In this document: positions 18,027 through 26,378 of the stretch, piece after piece
Position numbering within the stretch: position 1 is the first letter of the stretch
Layout of the letters: the number at the start of each line of letters is the position of its first letter
NCBI GenBank assembly: GCA_012797975.1
Contig: JAAZOD010000026.1
Span: 62,001 to 126,000, forward strand
From: Pelolinea sp.
Lineage (GTDB): Bacteria; Chloroflexota; Anaerolineae; Anaerolineales; Anaerolineaceae
Length of the DNA: 64,000 bases
Reading direction: 5' to 3'
Made by a program: the position numbers and the translations under genes
Notes under the pieces: model-generated
Database searches by the model: none
The model's input: only the letters and a program-made list of their open reading frames with translations
Told to the model about the DNA's origin: nothing

Positions 18027-18061
18027 GATTATTATGTAGAGAAGATTGATTGAGGAGTGGA

Positions 18062-19030
18062 ATGACGGGAAAAAAAGTGGAAAAGCAAAAGATAAATCTT
18101 GATGCCAGAAATAAGGTCATCATTGAAGCGATCCATGAACCGGTACTGATCCTGAACACTGATTTACGAATTTTTTTCGCCAACAAACACTTTTATTCAA
18201 CTTTCCAATTGAAAAAAGATGAGGTGATTGGAAAATTGATCTACGATCTGGCAGGGAAAACGTGGGATATACCTGAGTTCCACTCGATCAAGGCGGATCT
18301 TTTAAAAAAGGATGCCACAAGTATTTTTTTACGAATCGAACATGATCTATCAGGTTCTGTGAAACATGGCATTTATTTAAATGCAATCCGCTTTCCGGAG
18401 GGAGAGAAAAATCAATGCATGGTTGCTCTATTGTTCGAGAACATCGTCGAACAAAAGCTCCAGGAAAGCATGGAGTTCCAGCGTTCTATTTTTGAAACCA
18501 CATCCCTGCCCACTGCAATCCTGGCAGCAGATAAAACGATCCTTGGGGTGAATAGAGAATTCGAGAAACTTTCCGGCTTTTCAAAAAAAGAAATTGAGAA
18601 TAAGAAAACATTCTCGGAATTCATTACGCCGGAATATCTGTCACTTGTCGAAAAACGCCATGATCAAAGACGGATTGACCCCCAAAAGACACCCAAACAC
18701 TATGAATTTCAGATCAAAACGCGAAATGGTGAGATTCGGGATGTTTTATTAAATGCCGATCTGATTCCAGGCACGCAAGAAAGCGTGGTCTCTCTTCTGG
18801 ATATGACTGAACGGAATCAGGTTGAAAGAGCACTACTGGAAAGTGAAGAAAAATTTAAATTCATCTTTGATAATTCCGTTATCGGAAAATTGCTGAGTTA
18901 TCCCTCAGGGGAAATGTATTTCAATCAGGCATATTGTGACATGCTGGGATATACACGAGAAGAGTTAAAACATAAAAAATGGCAGGAACTTGTTCATCCG
19001 CAGGAATTTGAAAATTTCCAAAAAAAATGA
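18062..19030 (+). CDS. PAS-domain protein, N-terminal part of a split HD-GYP sensor
   Basis: A 322-residue cytoplasmic protein without TM segments. PAS domain 1 covers about residues 15-120, PAS domain 2 about 125-255 (ending VSLLDMTERNQVE), and a third PAS starts at 260 with FKFIFDNSVIGKLLS. It stops at HPQEFENFQKK, half-way through the fold. The missing half is encoded in the -1 frame by the next gene. The stop comes right after a run of eight A. The ATG has GAGGAG six bases upstream. Probably not a complete protein by itself; see the frameshift site at 19020. Confidence 0.85.
   Translation: MTGKKVEKQKINLDARNKVIIEAIHEPVLILNTDLRIFFANKHFYSTFQLKKDEVIGKLIYDLAGKTWDIPEFHSIKADLLKKDATSIFLRIEHDLSGSVKHGIYLNAIRFPEGEKNQCMVALLFENIVEQKLQESMEFQRSIFETTSLPTAILAADKTILGVNREFEKLSGFSKKEIENKKTFSEFITPEYLSLVEKRHDQRRIDPQKTPKHYEFQIKTRNGEIRDVLLNADLIPGTQESVVSLLDMTERNQVERALLESEEKFKFIFDNSVIGKLLSYPSGEMYFNQAYCDMLGYTREELKHKKWQELVHPQEFENFQKK
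19020..19030 (+). other. Poly-A frameshift site joining the two halves of the sensor
   Basis: The run CAA AAA AAA TGA ends the upstream frame. A slip of -1 on A AAA AAA, or one extra A, gives CAA AAA AAA ATG AAC, continuing as QKK-MNT into the downstream gene. The joined sequence restores a PAS domain of normal spacing (HPQEFENFQKK then MNTLLSGESS). The ATG and TGA also overlap as ATGA, so reinitiation is possible too. Confidence 0.8.
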
Positions 19031-21459
19031 ACACTCTACTTTCTGGAGAATCGTCATCGTTGCATTTTATGACCCGCCTTGTCAAAAAAGATCAGTCGAT
19101 TGTTTGGGCAAACATTCTTCTTTCGATACGTTTCGATAAGAACAATGAACCCATGTATTATTTTGCCACGATCGTGGATCTTACCGAACGCATAAAGATC
19201 GAAGAGCAGTTGCGCGAAAGTATGAATTTTCAGAAAGTCATTTTTGAAACGACCACCCTGCCTACTACTATTCTTGATGAAGACAAAACGATTTTGATTT
19301 CCAACAGACAATTCGAATTGCTGTCTGGTTATACAAAAGAAGAAATCGAGGGGAAAAAGAAATGGATGGAATTTGTCGATCCGGAGTATCGATTGATGAT
19401 GGAACAATATCATGAAAAAAGGCGGATCGCGCCGAATGAAGTTCCCCTGCAGTACGAGTTTAAATTCATTGATAGAAAGGGGGAGAAAAAAGATATTTTC
19501 TTAAGTGTTAATATAATCCCCGGCACAATGAAAAGTGTCGCATGCCTTTTCAATATTACCGAGTTAAAACGCAATGAAAAGGCATTACAAGAGGCAAATG
19601 TCATTATTAACCGTGGCCCGGCAGTGGCTTTTCTATGGAAAAATACTTCTGGATGGCCTGTCGAATTTGCCTCAGAAAATGTCGATAAACTTTTCGGTTA
19701 TTCTGCCAAAGAATTCACAAACGGGCATATTGCATACACTGACACGATTCATCAAGATGATCTGGCGCGTGTTGCTTCGGAAGTGAAAAAGTACAGCAAT
19801 ATCGAAGGACTACAGTCATTTACTCATGAGCCGTACCGGATCATAACCAAAGCAAAAGAAGTGAAATGGATTGAGGACATTACATACATTCGGAGAGGTG
19901 GGCATGGGGAAATAACCCACTACGAAGGAATCGTATATGACATTACTGCCAGGAAAATGGCTGAAGAAAAATTACAGATCAGTGAGAACAATTATCGCTC
20001 GGTTGTTGAACATGCTCCAATTCTCATGGCTAATTTCTTGCCGGATGGAACGATCACCTTTGTAAATAAGGCGTATTGTGATTATTTTGGAATACCCAAT
20101 GAAAAGATTGTAGGTAAAACCATCTATTCTTCCATCCCTGAATACGAGAGACAAAGCATGAGGGATAGGTTAGCTAACTGCTCTCAGGAGACCCCTCTGT
20201 TTGTAACAGAAAACAGAGTAAATAAAAGTGGCGAGCTGCGCTGGATGCGTTGGACAAATAGCGCGTTTTTCAATGAACAGGGTAAGGTCATCTATTTTCA
20301 ATCTTATGGCCAGGATATTCACGAACGCAAGCGAGTGGATGAGTTATTGTATGCGCTCAATCAGGCAGCGGTGGCAATGGGATCGGCCTTCTCGGTAGAT
20401 GAAATTTTCGCTGTGGTTGCCAATCAACTGGGCGAACTTGCAATCACCTGCCAGTTGTTCCCGGTGGATGAAACAAAAAAGCGGTTTTTCACAAAATATT
20501 TACACTTTGATCAAAAATTGATTGCCATGGTCGAGAAATGGCTTCAGGTTGATCATGAAAACTACTCATTTCCTATCGATATCGTTGAACCTTATCAAAA
20601 CGCCATTCAAGAGAAAAAAGCCATCTTTATAGCTGATACAAAATATCTGGTCAAGAAAGTAATACCGTCGGTGGCGGCAAAGCTCACTGACCCGATCATA
20701 AAAAGCTTCCATTCTTCCAAAAGTATTGTTACTCCATTGATTGTTGATGATGACGTCATTGGTATCTTTTCAGTGCAATCCGATCATCTTCGAGAAGAAG
20801 ATGTTCCGATTTTTACTGTTTTCGCTGACCAGTTAGCCAGCGCATGGAAAAAAGTGGAACTACTACAAGATTTGAAAAAAACCATCGATGGCACCATTCT
20901 TACCATTGCCGCAACCGTAGAAATGCGCGATCCCTATACGGCGGGTCACCAAACGCGGGTGGCTGATCTGGCAGTTGCCATTGCCAGAAAAATGAATCTT
21001 TCAGAAACGCAAATAGAAAGTATCCACATGGCGGGTATTATTCACGACCTGGGAAAGATCAATGTGCCGGCAGAGATTCTGAGTAAACCTGGTAAGATTT
21101 CCCCTCTGGAATTCGAGATCATTAAAACTCACCCCCAAGTGGGGTACGACTTACTGAAGAAGATCAAATTCCCCTGGCCACTGGCTCAGATCGTATATCA
21201 GCACCATGAAAAAATGGATGGATCAGGTTACCCTCAAGGTCTAAAGGAAGATAATATCATGATCGAAGCTCGCATTCTGTGCGTGGCAGATATCGTGGAG
21301 GCCATGTCTTCACATCGTCCTTACCGGCCATCTCTGGGCATAGACAAAGCGCTGGCACAGATCAGAAAAGATCGAGGTACTTTACTGGATGCTAAGGCTG
21401 TGGATGCATGCTTGGAATTGTTCGATCAGGGTTATGAATTGTTGAATGCAGAGCATTGA
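19027..21459 (+). CDS. PAS-GAF-HD-GYP protein, probable cyclic di-GMP phosphodiesterase
   Basis: An 810-residue cytoplasmic sensor. Residues 1-60 are the second half of a PAS domain begun in the upstream gene (KKDQSIVWANILLS). Three full PAS domains (about 66-185, 190-315, 320-440) and a GAF domain (about 450-610) follow, then HD-GYP from 619. The HD-GYP has HQTRVADLA, the metal site HDLGK, HHEKMDGSGYP and ADIVEAMSSHRPYRP, so the catalytic residues look intact. HD-GYP domains usually hydrolyse c-di-GMP. PAS at 66-185 closely resembles PAS 2 of the upstream part, a sign of internal duplication. Confidence 0.9.
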   Translation: MNTLLSGESSSLHFMTRLVKKDQSIVWANILLSIRFDKNNEPMYYFATIVDLTERIKIEEQLRESMNFQKVIFETTTLPTTILDEDKTILISNRQFELLSGYTKEEIEGKKKWMEFVDPEYRLMMEQYHEKRRIAPNEVPLQYEFKFIDRKGEKKDIFLSVNIIPGTMKSVACLFNITELKRNEKALQEANVIINRGPAVAFLWKNTSGWPVEFASENVDKLFGYSAKEFTNGHIAYTDTIHQDDLARVASEVKKYSNIEGLQSFTHEPYRIITKAKEVKWIEDITYIRRGGHGEITHYEGIVYDITARKMAEEKLQISENNYRSVVEHAPILMANFLPDGTITFVNKAYCDYFGIPNEKIVGKTIYSSIPEYERQSMRDRLANCSQETPLFVTENRVNKSGELRWMRWTNSAFFNEQGKVIYFQSYGQDIHERKRVDELLYALNQAAVAMGSAFSVDEIFAVVANQLGELAITCQLFPVDETKKRFFTKYLHFDQKLIAMVEKWLQVDHENYSFPIDIVEPYQNAIQEKKAIFIADTKYLVKKVIPSVAAKLTDPIIKSFHSSKSIVTPLIVDDDVIGIFSVQSDHLREEDVPIFTVFADQLASAWKKVELLQDLKKTIDGTILTIAATVEMRDPYTAGHQTRVADLAVAIARKMNLSETQIESIHMAGIIHDLGKINVPAEILSKPGKISPLEFEIIKTHPQVGYDLLKKIKFPWPLAQIVYQHHEKMDGSGYPQGLKEDNIMIEARILCVADIVEAMSSHRPYRPSLGIDKALAQIRKDRGTLLDAKAVDACLELFDQGYELLNAEH

Positions 21460-21528
21460 AACTGTTCTGTGGAATTGAAGGTATCGATTTTGGTTTGAAA
21501 AGAAAAAACATCTTCTGATGGATAATCT

Positions 21529-21993
21529 TCAAAAATGTTCCTGGAAGTAAAGTTTCAGGAGTGTTGAAACACAGGCAATTTCCTCATCCGCTCCCCGTGG
21601 GGCATCCGGCCATTCGTCCACTTTTGTTCCCCAGTACTCACGCGGAGCATTGGGATACCTGCCGATGATATGTACATGAACATGGGGCACCCCGTCTCCG
21701 ATCACAAAAGAATAGACATGAACCATTCCCAAGGTGGCCATTAATGCTTGGGATACCTTTTGCGTGTAGAGGCCCAACATCTTGGCTTCCGGTTCGGTCA
21801 ATTCTGAAATTTCGGGGATATGACGTTTGGTTTCAATAAAAATATGTCCCAGATAGTGATCTTTTTCATTACCAAAAGGTGTAGCATGGCAAACAAAGAT
21901 TAACCCATTTTCATAGATTGCACCGCCCGGCAGGTGAGGGGTTCCAAGATGTTTTTGGCAGATCATGCAATTTTGAACAGGACTTTCACTCAT
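21529..21993 (-). CDS. HIT-family nucleotide-binding protein
   Basis: A 154-residue histidine-triad protein with the active-site pattern PHVHVHIIGRYP near residue 103, which gives the HxHxHxx triad. An N-terminal CMICQKHLG could bind zinc with later His residues. HIT proteins hydrolyse or transfer nucleotides from phosphoramidates and dinucleotides; the substrate here is unknown. The gene converges with the HD-GYP gene, 69 bases away, and is divergent from the flavodoxin gene. Confidence 0.88.
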   Translation of the reverse strand: MSESPVQNCMICQKHLGTPHLPGGAIYENGLIFVCHATPFGNEKDHYLGHIFIETKRHIPEISELTEPEAKMLGLYTQKVSQALMATLGMVHVYSFVIGDGVPHVHVHIIGRYPNAPREYWGTKVDEWPDAPRGADEEIACVSTLLKLYFQEHF

Positions 21994-22099
21994 GGCTTTA
22001 CTATATCTGATTTTTCCGAAAAAACCATCTTGTGATGATTTCTGCTATAGTGTTCATGAACAGGAAATCGTTGTTTAATGTCTAAAAGGAAAAATGCTC

Positions 22100-22573
22100 A
22101 TGAAAACTTTGATTATTTATGATTCGGTATTTGGGAACACGGAAAAGATCGCTAGTGCCATTGGCTCCGCACAGAGTTTACAAAAGGATGTGACGGTAAA
22201 ACGTGTGTCGGAAATAGAAATGAAAGATTTGAAAGGTGTTGATTTGCTGTTGATCGGTTCACCAACCCGCGGTTTCCGCCCCACGGAAGGCATTACTGCT
22301 TTCTTAAAGAAGATGCTGTCCGAGATAATACGAGGGGTGCATACGGCTGTATTCGATACACGTATTCCCAGTGAATTGATCAAGCCTGCTTTTTTTCGAG
22401 CCATTGTGAAAAAAGGCGGGTATGCAGCCCCGGTCATTGCGAAGGAATTGGAAGCGAAAGGAGCCAAGCTGATTGCTGATCCGCAAGGTTTCTTTGTGAT
22501 CAATTCGGAAGGTCCTCTGCAAGAAGGGGAATTGGAACGGGCAGTAACTTGGGCAAACACATTGAAAATATAA
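22100..22573 (+). CDS. Flavodoxin-fold protein
   Basis: A 157-residue flavodoxin-like protein that should bind FMN and carry electrons. The FMN phosphate loop is YDSVFGNTEKIA at residues 7-18, followed by LLIGSPTRGFRPT near 55 and VFDTRIPS near 90. The ATG at 22100 is chosen over 22094 because AAGGA lies nine bases upstream of it. There is no fused partner domain and no obvious redox partner beside it. The sequence is closer to the short flavodoxin domain proteins of anaerobes than to classical FldA, as judged by motif only. Confidence 0.85.
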   Translation: MKTLIIYDSVFGNTEKIASAIGSAQSLQKDVTVKRVSEIEMKDLKGVDLLLIGSPTRGFRPTEGITAFLKKMLSEIIRGVHTAVFDTRIPSELIKPAFFRAIVKKGGYAAPVIAKELEAKGAKLIADPQGFFVINSEGPLQEGELERAVTWANTLKI

Positions 22574-22654
22574 GGTGCCAGGAAAAAATTTTGATAGTTT
22601 TCGATAGGTTTTCCGGTTAGGATTGGTGAAGATCAAAGCGAAAGGTCATTCAAA

Positions 22655-24232
22655 ATGAAGAAATACCTAACCATTGCTTCACTGTGTGTTGGACTTGCCG
22701 TCGATTTCCTTTTTTGGGAAAAAACTCCCGGGATCTCTTTTGCAATCTTCGTCGTCTTTTGCCTTGCGATCGGACTTGAGCTAATGTACCTGCAGCACAT
22801 CCGCCCGGCACGCAGCAGTTCCATTTTGCTTATTCCCATCCTGCTCTTCTGTATAATGACTTTCCTGCGTCAGGACCCATTCACAATCTTTATGAATGTA
22901 GTGCTTACCCTGATTGCTGTTGCAGTATTGGTGATAACCTTCCAAAGTGGAGGTTGGACTTCCTACAATTTGCAGAATTACGCCGTAAAGCTTCTTCAAC
23001 TGATTGGCAGTCTGTTCATTCACCCTAAAGGTCCATCCGATCTGGCTGGTTCCTCTGAAAATACTGAAAATCGAGGTAAAAACGGCAAACCTATACTACC
23101 AGTTTTGCGCGGAGTCTTATTGGCAGTACCCATTCTTGCCCTTTTCATTGCGCTGTTTTCATCTGCTGATTTGGTGTTCGCACAAAAACTGCACGAGCTG
23201 CTGGCAGGCTTTCAAATCGAGAATGTTGGCGAATATATTTTTCGAGCGATCTATATCCTGATTTCTGCTTATTTCTTTGCTGGGCTCATGCATCATGCGG
23301 CTGTACGCAGCCAACAAACGATTTCAATGGAAGCAAAAGAACACCGACCGAAAACGTTCCTTGGTTTCACGGAAACCGGCATCATTCTGGGAAGCGTCAT
23401 TCTACTTTTTGGGATTTTCATCATGATCCAGTTTCGCTACCTCTTTTTTGGGCAAAGCAATATCATGCTCACGGGTTTTACCTATGCTGAATATGCCCGG
23501 CGCGGATTCAATGAATTGATTGCGGTGGCGATCTTCAGTTTGCTGTTATTTCAAGGGATGGATGCTTTCTCCAAGCGTGAAAATCCAACGCAAGAGCATG
23601 TTTTTACCGGCATGCAGATTGGTTTGGTTTGTGCAGTGCTGGTAATCCTGGTCTCTGCTTTTCAACGATTACTGTTATACGAATCGGCGTACGGATTCTC
23701 CGAACTGCGCACCTATGCACATCTGTTCATGATCTGGCTTGCTATCCTTTTGATTGGCGTGTTGATCTCTGCGCTTCAGAAGCACCAGCAATTTTTTGCC
23801 AATTGGATTCTGATTGTGCTGGCCGGATTTACGGTTTCACTCAACCTGATGAATGTTGATGCTTTCATCGCCCGTCAAAATATCCACCGGGCGCTGCAGG
23901 GTGAGGAACTGGATATCTCATACCTGAGCGGGCTTTCCGATGATGCTGTGCCTGAGTTGGTTAAGACTTATTTGTCTTCTGAGTCTTCTCCGGCTCTCAA
24001 AGAGAAGATTGGTGCTGTACTGGTATGCCATACTGTCTTGAATGGCGATGCAGAATCTCAAAAAAAGCCCTGGCAATCTTTTCATCTTTCCACCTGGCGT
24101 GCTGATAGGTCCATGAAAACGGTGAAGGATGATCTGTCACAGTATCAGGTTCAGGAAGATGAATGGTCGAACACTGTAATCAGCCCAACAGGGGTGGAAT
24201 ACGTTTGTCAAACTTTTACAATGTTTGATTGA
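22655..24232 (+). CDS. DUF4173 polytopic membrane protein
   Basis: A 525-residue membrane protein with about twelve hydrophobic segments. Features match the DUF4173 family: an N-terminal block of TM helices, a middle segment with LFSSADLVFAQKLHEL, FRAIYILISAYFFAGL, and GFTYAEYARRGFNELIAVAI near residue 275, the best family landmark. The last 110 residues are soluble, with DGDAESQ and LSTWRADRSMK. Function of the family is unknown. The flavodoxin gene lies 81 bases upstream with no terminator between, so they may be cotranscribed. A strong terminator follows at 24254-24295. Confidence 0.75.
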   Translation: MKKYLTIASLCVGLAVDFLFWEKTPGISFAIFVVFCLAIGLELMYLQHIRPARSSSILLIPILLFCIMTFLRQDPFTIFMNVVLTLIAVAVLVITFQSGGWTSYNLQNYAVKLLQLIGSLFIHPKGPSDLAGSSENTENRGKNGKPILPVLRGVLLAVPILALFIALFSSADLVFAQKLHELLAGFQIENVGEYIFRAIYILISAYFFAGLMHHAAVRSQQTISMEAKEHRPKTFLGFTETGIILGSVILLFGIFIMIQFRYLFFGQSNIMLTGFTYAEYARRGFNELIAVAIFSLLLFQGMDAFSKRENPTQEHVFTGMQIGLVCAVLVILVSAFQRLLLYESAYGFSELRTYAHLFMIWLAILLIGVLISALQKHQQFFANWILIVLAGFTVSLNLMNVDAFIARQNIHRALQGEELDISYLSGLSDDAVPELVKTYLSSESSPALKEKIGAVLVCHTVLNGDAESQKKPWQSFHLSTWRADRSMKTVKDDLSQYQVQEDEWSNTVISPTGVEYVCQTFTMFD

Positions 24233-24253
24233 AGTCATAAAAAATCAGTTGTA

Positions 24254-24295
24254 AAAAAACATCTCTGATGGATTGTTTCATACAGAGATGTTTTT
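24254..24295 (+). terminator. Intrinsic terminator after the DUF4173 gene
   Basis: A long stem with core ACATCTCTG / CAGAGATGT (about 24258-24267 with 24283-24292) closes a 15-base loop. It has A-rich left and T5 right flanks, 20 bases after the stop. Confidence 0.85.
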
Positions 24296-24480
24296 GTATT
24301 TGTTGATGTAGCAAGAGGGCATTGGCGAATTTATCAACCATTTCAATTATTTCCACTGGTTCGATGAGCTAAAGTATCAATCGATAAATAAAATGTGTAT
24401 GTTTATTCTTATATAATGAATGAAGCAAGATAGCGAATAAATTTGAATATCTGAAATTACCAGTAATAAGCGAGGGAAAA

Positions 24481-24993
24481 ATGAATGAAATTATTTGTAA
24501 AAAGTGTAAATTATTGAACGATGCGTCCCAGGAACACTGCCAGTTGTGTGGCACGAATCTCCAAGGTGGAAAAGATAATGTACCGGGGAACATCTTCCAG
24601 GTAAGGATACAATACCAATTCTTTGATACTTTCATTGCATGGAAAAAAGATGCCCTATATGTTATTCCAATGACAATGGTAGCCGCTGCCGGTGGTGGGG
24701 GAATGGTGGGAATGGCTTCGGTCCTGGCAATTAGAAAGATTCAGGAAGATAAATATAAGAAAGAGATTTTCCCTCTTCCGCTTGACGAGCAGGTGGCCAT
24801 TCAACATGGGATCAATGTGAAACTCAATGAAATTACCCAAATCAAAGAAAAAAAAGGGTTCCTGGGTGTTGGCATGCTCTTTGTCTATTCCAAAGAGAAC
24901 AAGCCATTATTTACTGTGTCCGGTTCAAAATCTGAAAAAGAAAATTTTATTCAGAAAGCACAATCCCATGGACTTGAAGTGATTTTAAAGTAG
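24481..24993 (+). CDS. Zinc-ribbon protein of unknown function
   Basis: A 170-residue protein opening with a zinc ribbon: CKKC at residues 6-9 and CQLC near 20-23. A domain with FFDTFIAWKKDALYVIP, a Gly-rich hydrophobic patch (AAAGGGGMVGMA) and a C-terminal alpha/beta stretch ending KAQSHGLEVILK follows. The later part resembles a PH-like or bacterial membrane-associated domain by pattern, but I do not recognise it. The Gly-rich stretch may contact a membrane. It stands alone between two terminator-bounded units; a TATAAT lies at 24412-24417. Confidence 0.7.
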   Translation: MNEIICKKCKLLNDASQEHCQLCGTNLQGGKDNVPGNIFQVRIQYQFFDTFIAWKKDALYVIPMTMVAAAGGGGMVGMASVLAIRKIQEDKYKKEIFPLPLDEQVAIQHGINVKLNEITQIKEKKGFLGVGMLFVYSKENKPLFTVSGSKSEKENFIQKAQSHGLEVILK

Positions 24994-25245
24994 ACACCAA
25001 TGTTTTTCGATTGCAAACTTTAAAATAGATCGCTTCATTGTTCTCGATCTTCAGGATTACAAAGCATAAGGCGATATCTATTCTTTTTTCCGTTTCCAGC
25101 CATTAAAATACATTGAAGCTCTGCCGTCGGAGGCAATATCCATGCATATCAGATCCCAGACCACCAATGTTGAAAAATCATGATTTTTTATTAAGAATGC
25201 GCTTGTTTCTCACAAAAAGAACATTTCCAAATTTGTGGTATCAGT
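24994..25245 (+). other. Intergenic region between convergent genes
   Basis: No confident gene. An A/T palindrome AAAAATCATGATTTTT near 25173-25188 could end the plus-strand transcript. On the minus strand an open stretch of about 43 codons (25078-25209) reads plausibly, ending MYFNGWKRKKE. It has no good start and I recognise no family, so it may be a remnant or chance. Confidence 0.4.
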
Positions 25246-25282
25246 AAAAAAGACCGTAGAATATTATCCTGTGGTCTTTTTA
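25246..25282 (-). terminator. Intrinsic terminator for the secreted protein gene
   Basis: AAAAAAGACC (25246-25255) pairs with GGTCTTTTT (25273-25281) across a 17-base loop. On the minus strand it ends in T6, 17 bases after the stop at 25299. Confidence 0.75.
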
Positions 25283-25298
25283 TTGGTATCTGGACAAA

Positions 25299-25976
25299 TT
25301 ATTGATTAGAAAATAACGAAATAACCATGTTGCCAGTAGATTGACAGGTTTTCATCACATAGTTTCTGACTGTGCCATCCAGGGCTGCCATTCCTCCGGT
25401 TTTGATCATGGTTCCTACGCCGACCACACAACCCACAGAATTCATTTCGTTGTTCATCAGGGTCATGAAGAAGTTAAACTTATCTTCTGGAAGATAATTC
25501 CCAATGATCGTGAGGCCTTCGCTCACAGGCTTGACCAGGTCATTAACCGGATCACGGACATTCCCCGCTTCTCCCCCGATGCAACCTTGCTCCGGTTGAT
25601 AGATGATTTCCACTCGCGGAGAGTCGATTGGTTGCAATAACCTGTCAAATGTGCAGGTTTGTTGAGTTTGATTTCCTTGTTCATCTTGCAGGGTGAAAGA
25701 GATTTGGACAAAATTCTCAGTCCACCACCAATCTTTTGTATAGGCTAAATAAAATCCGTTCTGGTTCTCATTACTCCAGGTTACCCACTCATTGTTTTGG
25801 TTATACCCGGAGATGGATACCGATGTAAACTTTTTTCCGGGATCATCCAGTAAAAATACAATCTGCTTTCCGTCAGTGGATTGTTCCACGAAAGTGGCAA
25901 ATACGGTAGAGTGGGTAATGGTCAAAATGAGGGTGGTAAGGGCTAAAACAATAAAATTGCGGTTGATACGCTTCAT
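25299..25976 (-). CDS. Predicted secreted protein, unknown function
   Basis: A 225-residue protein with a Sec signal peptide (basic MKRINRN, hydrophobic to about residue 22, cleavage near VFA). The mature part starts with a beta-rich region (VFLLDDPGKKFTSVSISGY, then EWVTWSNENQNGF), like carbohydrate-binding or immunoglobulin-type domains. A helical C-terminal part has four cysteines: one in QTCTFD, one in GCIGGEA, one in VGCVVG and one in KTCQSTG. These may form disulfides outside the membrane. I do not recognise the family. GGAG precedes the start by about eight bases. Confidence 0.65.
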   Translation of the reverse strand: MKRINRNFIVLALTTLILTITHSTVFATFVEQSTDGKQIVFLLDDPGKKFTSVSISGYNQNNEWVTWSNENQNGFYLAYTKDWWWTENFVQISFTLQDEQGNQTQQTCTFDRLLQPIDSPRVEIIYQPEQGCIGGEAGNVRDPVNDLVKPVSEGLTIIGNYLPEDKFNFFMTLMNNEMNSVGCVVGVGTMIKTGGMAALDGTVRNYVMKTCQSTGNMVISLFSNQ

Positions 25977-26231
25977 GGTATTGCTCCAATATTAATAATA
26001 AGGATTGATTTAATATTCTACATCATTATTTGCGGGTGTTGAACAATATACCAATGTAAACTGATAATTTAAAGAAGATCCGTGATTGGTTGGTGATAAA
26101 TTTTTCCAAAGTAATCGATTCATCCAATCGCCTTAATTTCTGTACCCGGAGAATCAGATTATCTGTAGAAATCACTTTTCAATTATGAACAGATCAGTTT
26201 CTGCTCAAAATAAATGATTTTAACAATACCT
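25977..26231 (+). other. AT-rich intergenic region
   Basis: No RNA gene or strong repeat is visible. A minus-strand open stretch of about 50 codons (about 26020-26170) exists, but it has no ribosome binding site and is within chance expectation for such sequence. The region probably holds the promoter of the secreted protein gene on the minus strand. Confidence 0.35.
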
Positions 26232-26363
26232 TTATTTCTTACAGGTACAACTGTCAATATAATCCCATAGTTTTTCTTTTACATTTGTAGAAAAATTAAT
26301 TTGCTTCCAACCATTATTCCATGTTTGAAAGGGTATTTTCTTTGCAAGAATTAATAGGAGCAA
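26232..26363 (-). CDS. Possible small ORF directly after acr3
   Basis: Past the acr3 stop codon the same frame stays open for 48 more codons. From a TTG at 26363 it encodes 43 residues with a hydrophobic start (LLLLILAKK), three Trp and a C-terminal CTCKK. A Cys-x-Cys tail would suit a thiol-binding role beside an arsenite pump, but no family is recognised. It could be a small gene, the relic of a longer acr3 tail or neighbour, or chance: an open run of this length is expected in roughly one frame in ten. Confidence 0.25.
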   Translation of the reverse strand: MLLLILAKKIPFQTWNNGWKQINFSTNVKEKLWDYIDSCTCKK

Positions 26364-26378
26364 GGGTCCTGAGTGGTT

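Noticed and set aside
19027-21459. Reading the HD-GYP gene as an independent complete gene.
   Set aside because: Its N-terminus is only the second half of a PAS domain whose first half is encoded in the other frame directly upstream.
25078-25209. Minus-strand 43-codon open frame ending MYFNGWKRKKE.
   Set aside because: It reads plausibly, but there is no start with a ribosome binding site and no recognised family; kept only as a note in the intergenic entry.
26020-26170. Minus-strand 50-codon frame with a GTG start.
   Set aside because: No ribosome binding site, no known motif, and within chance expectation in AT-rich DNA.
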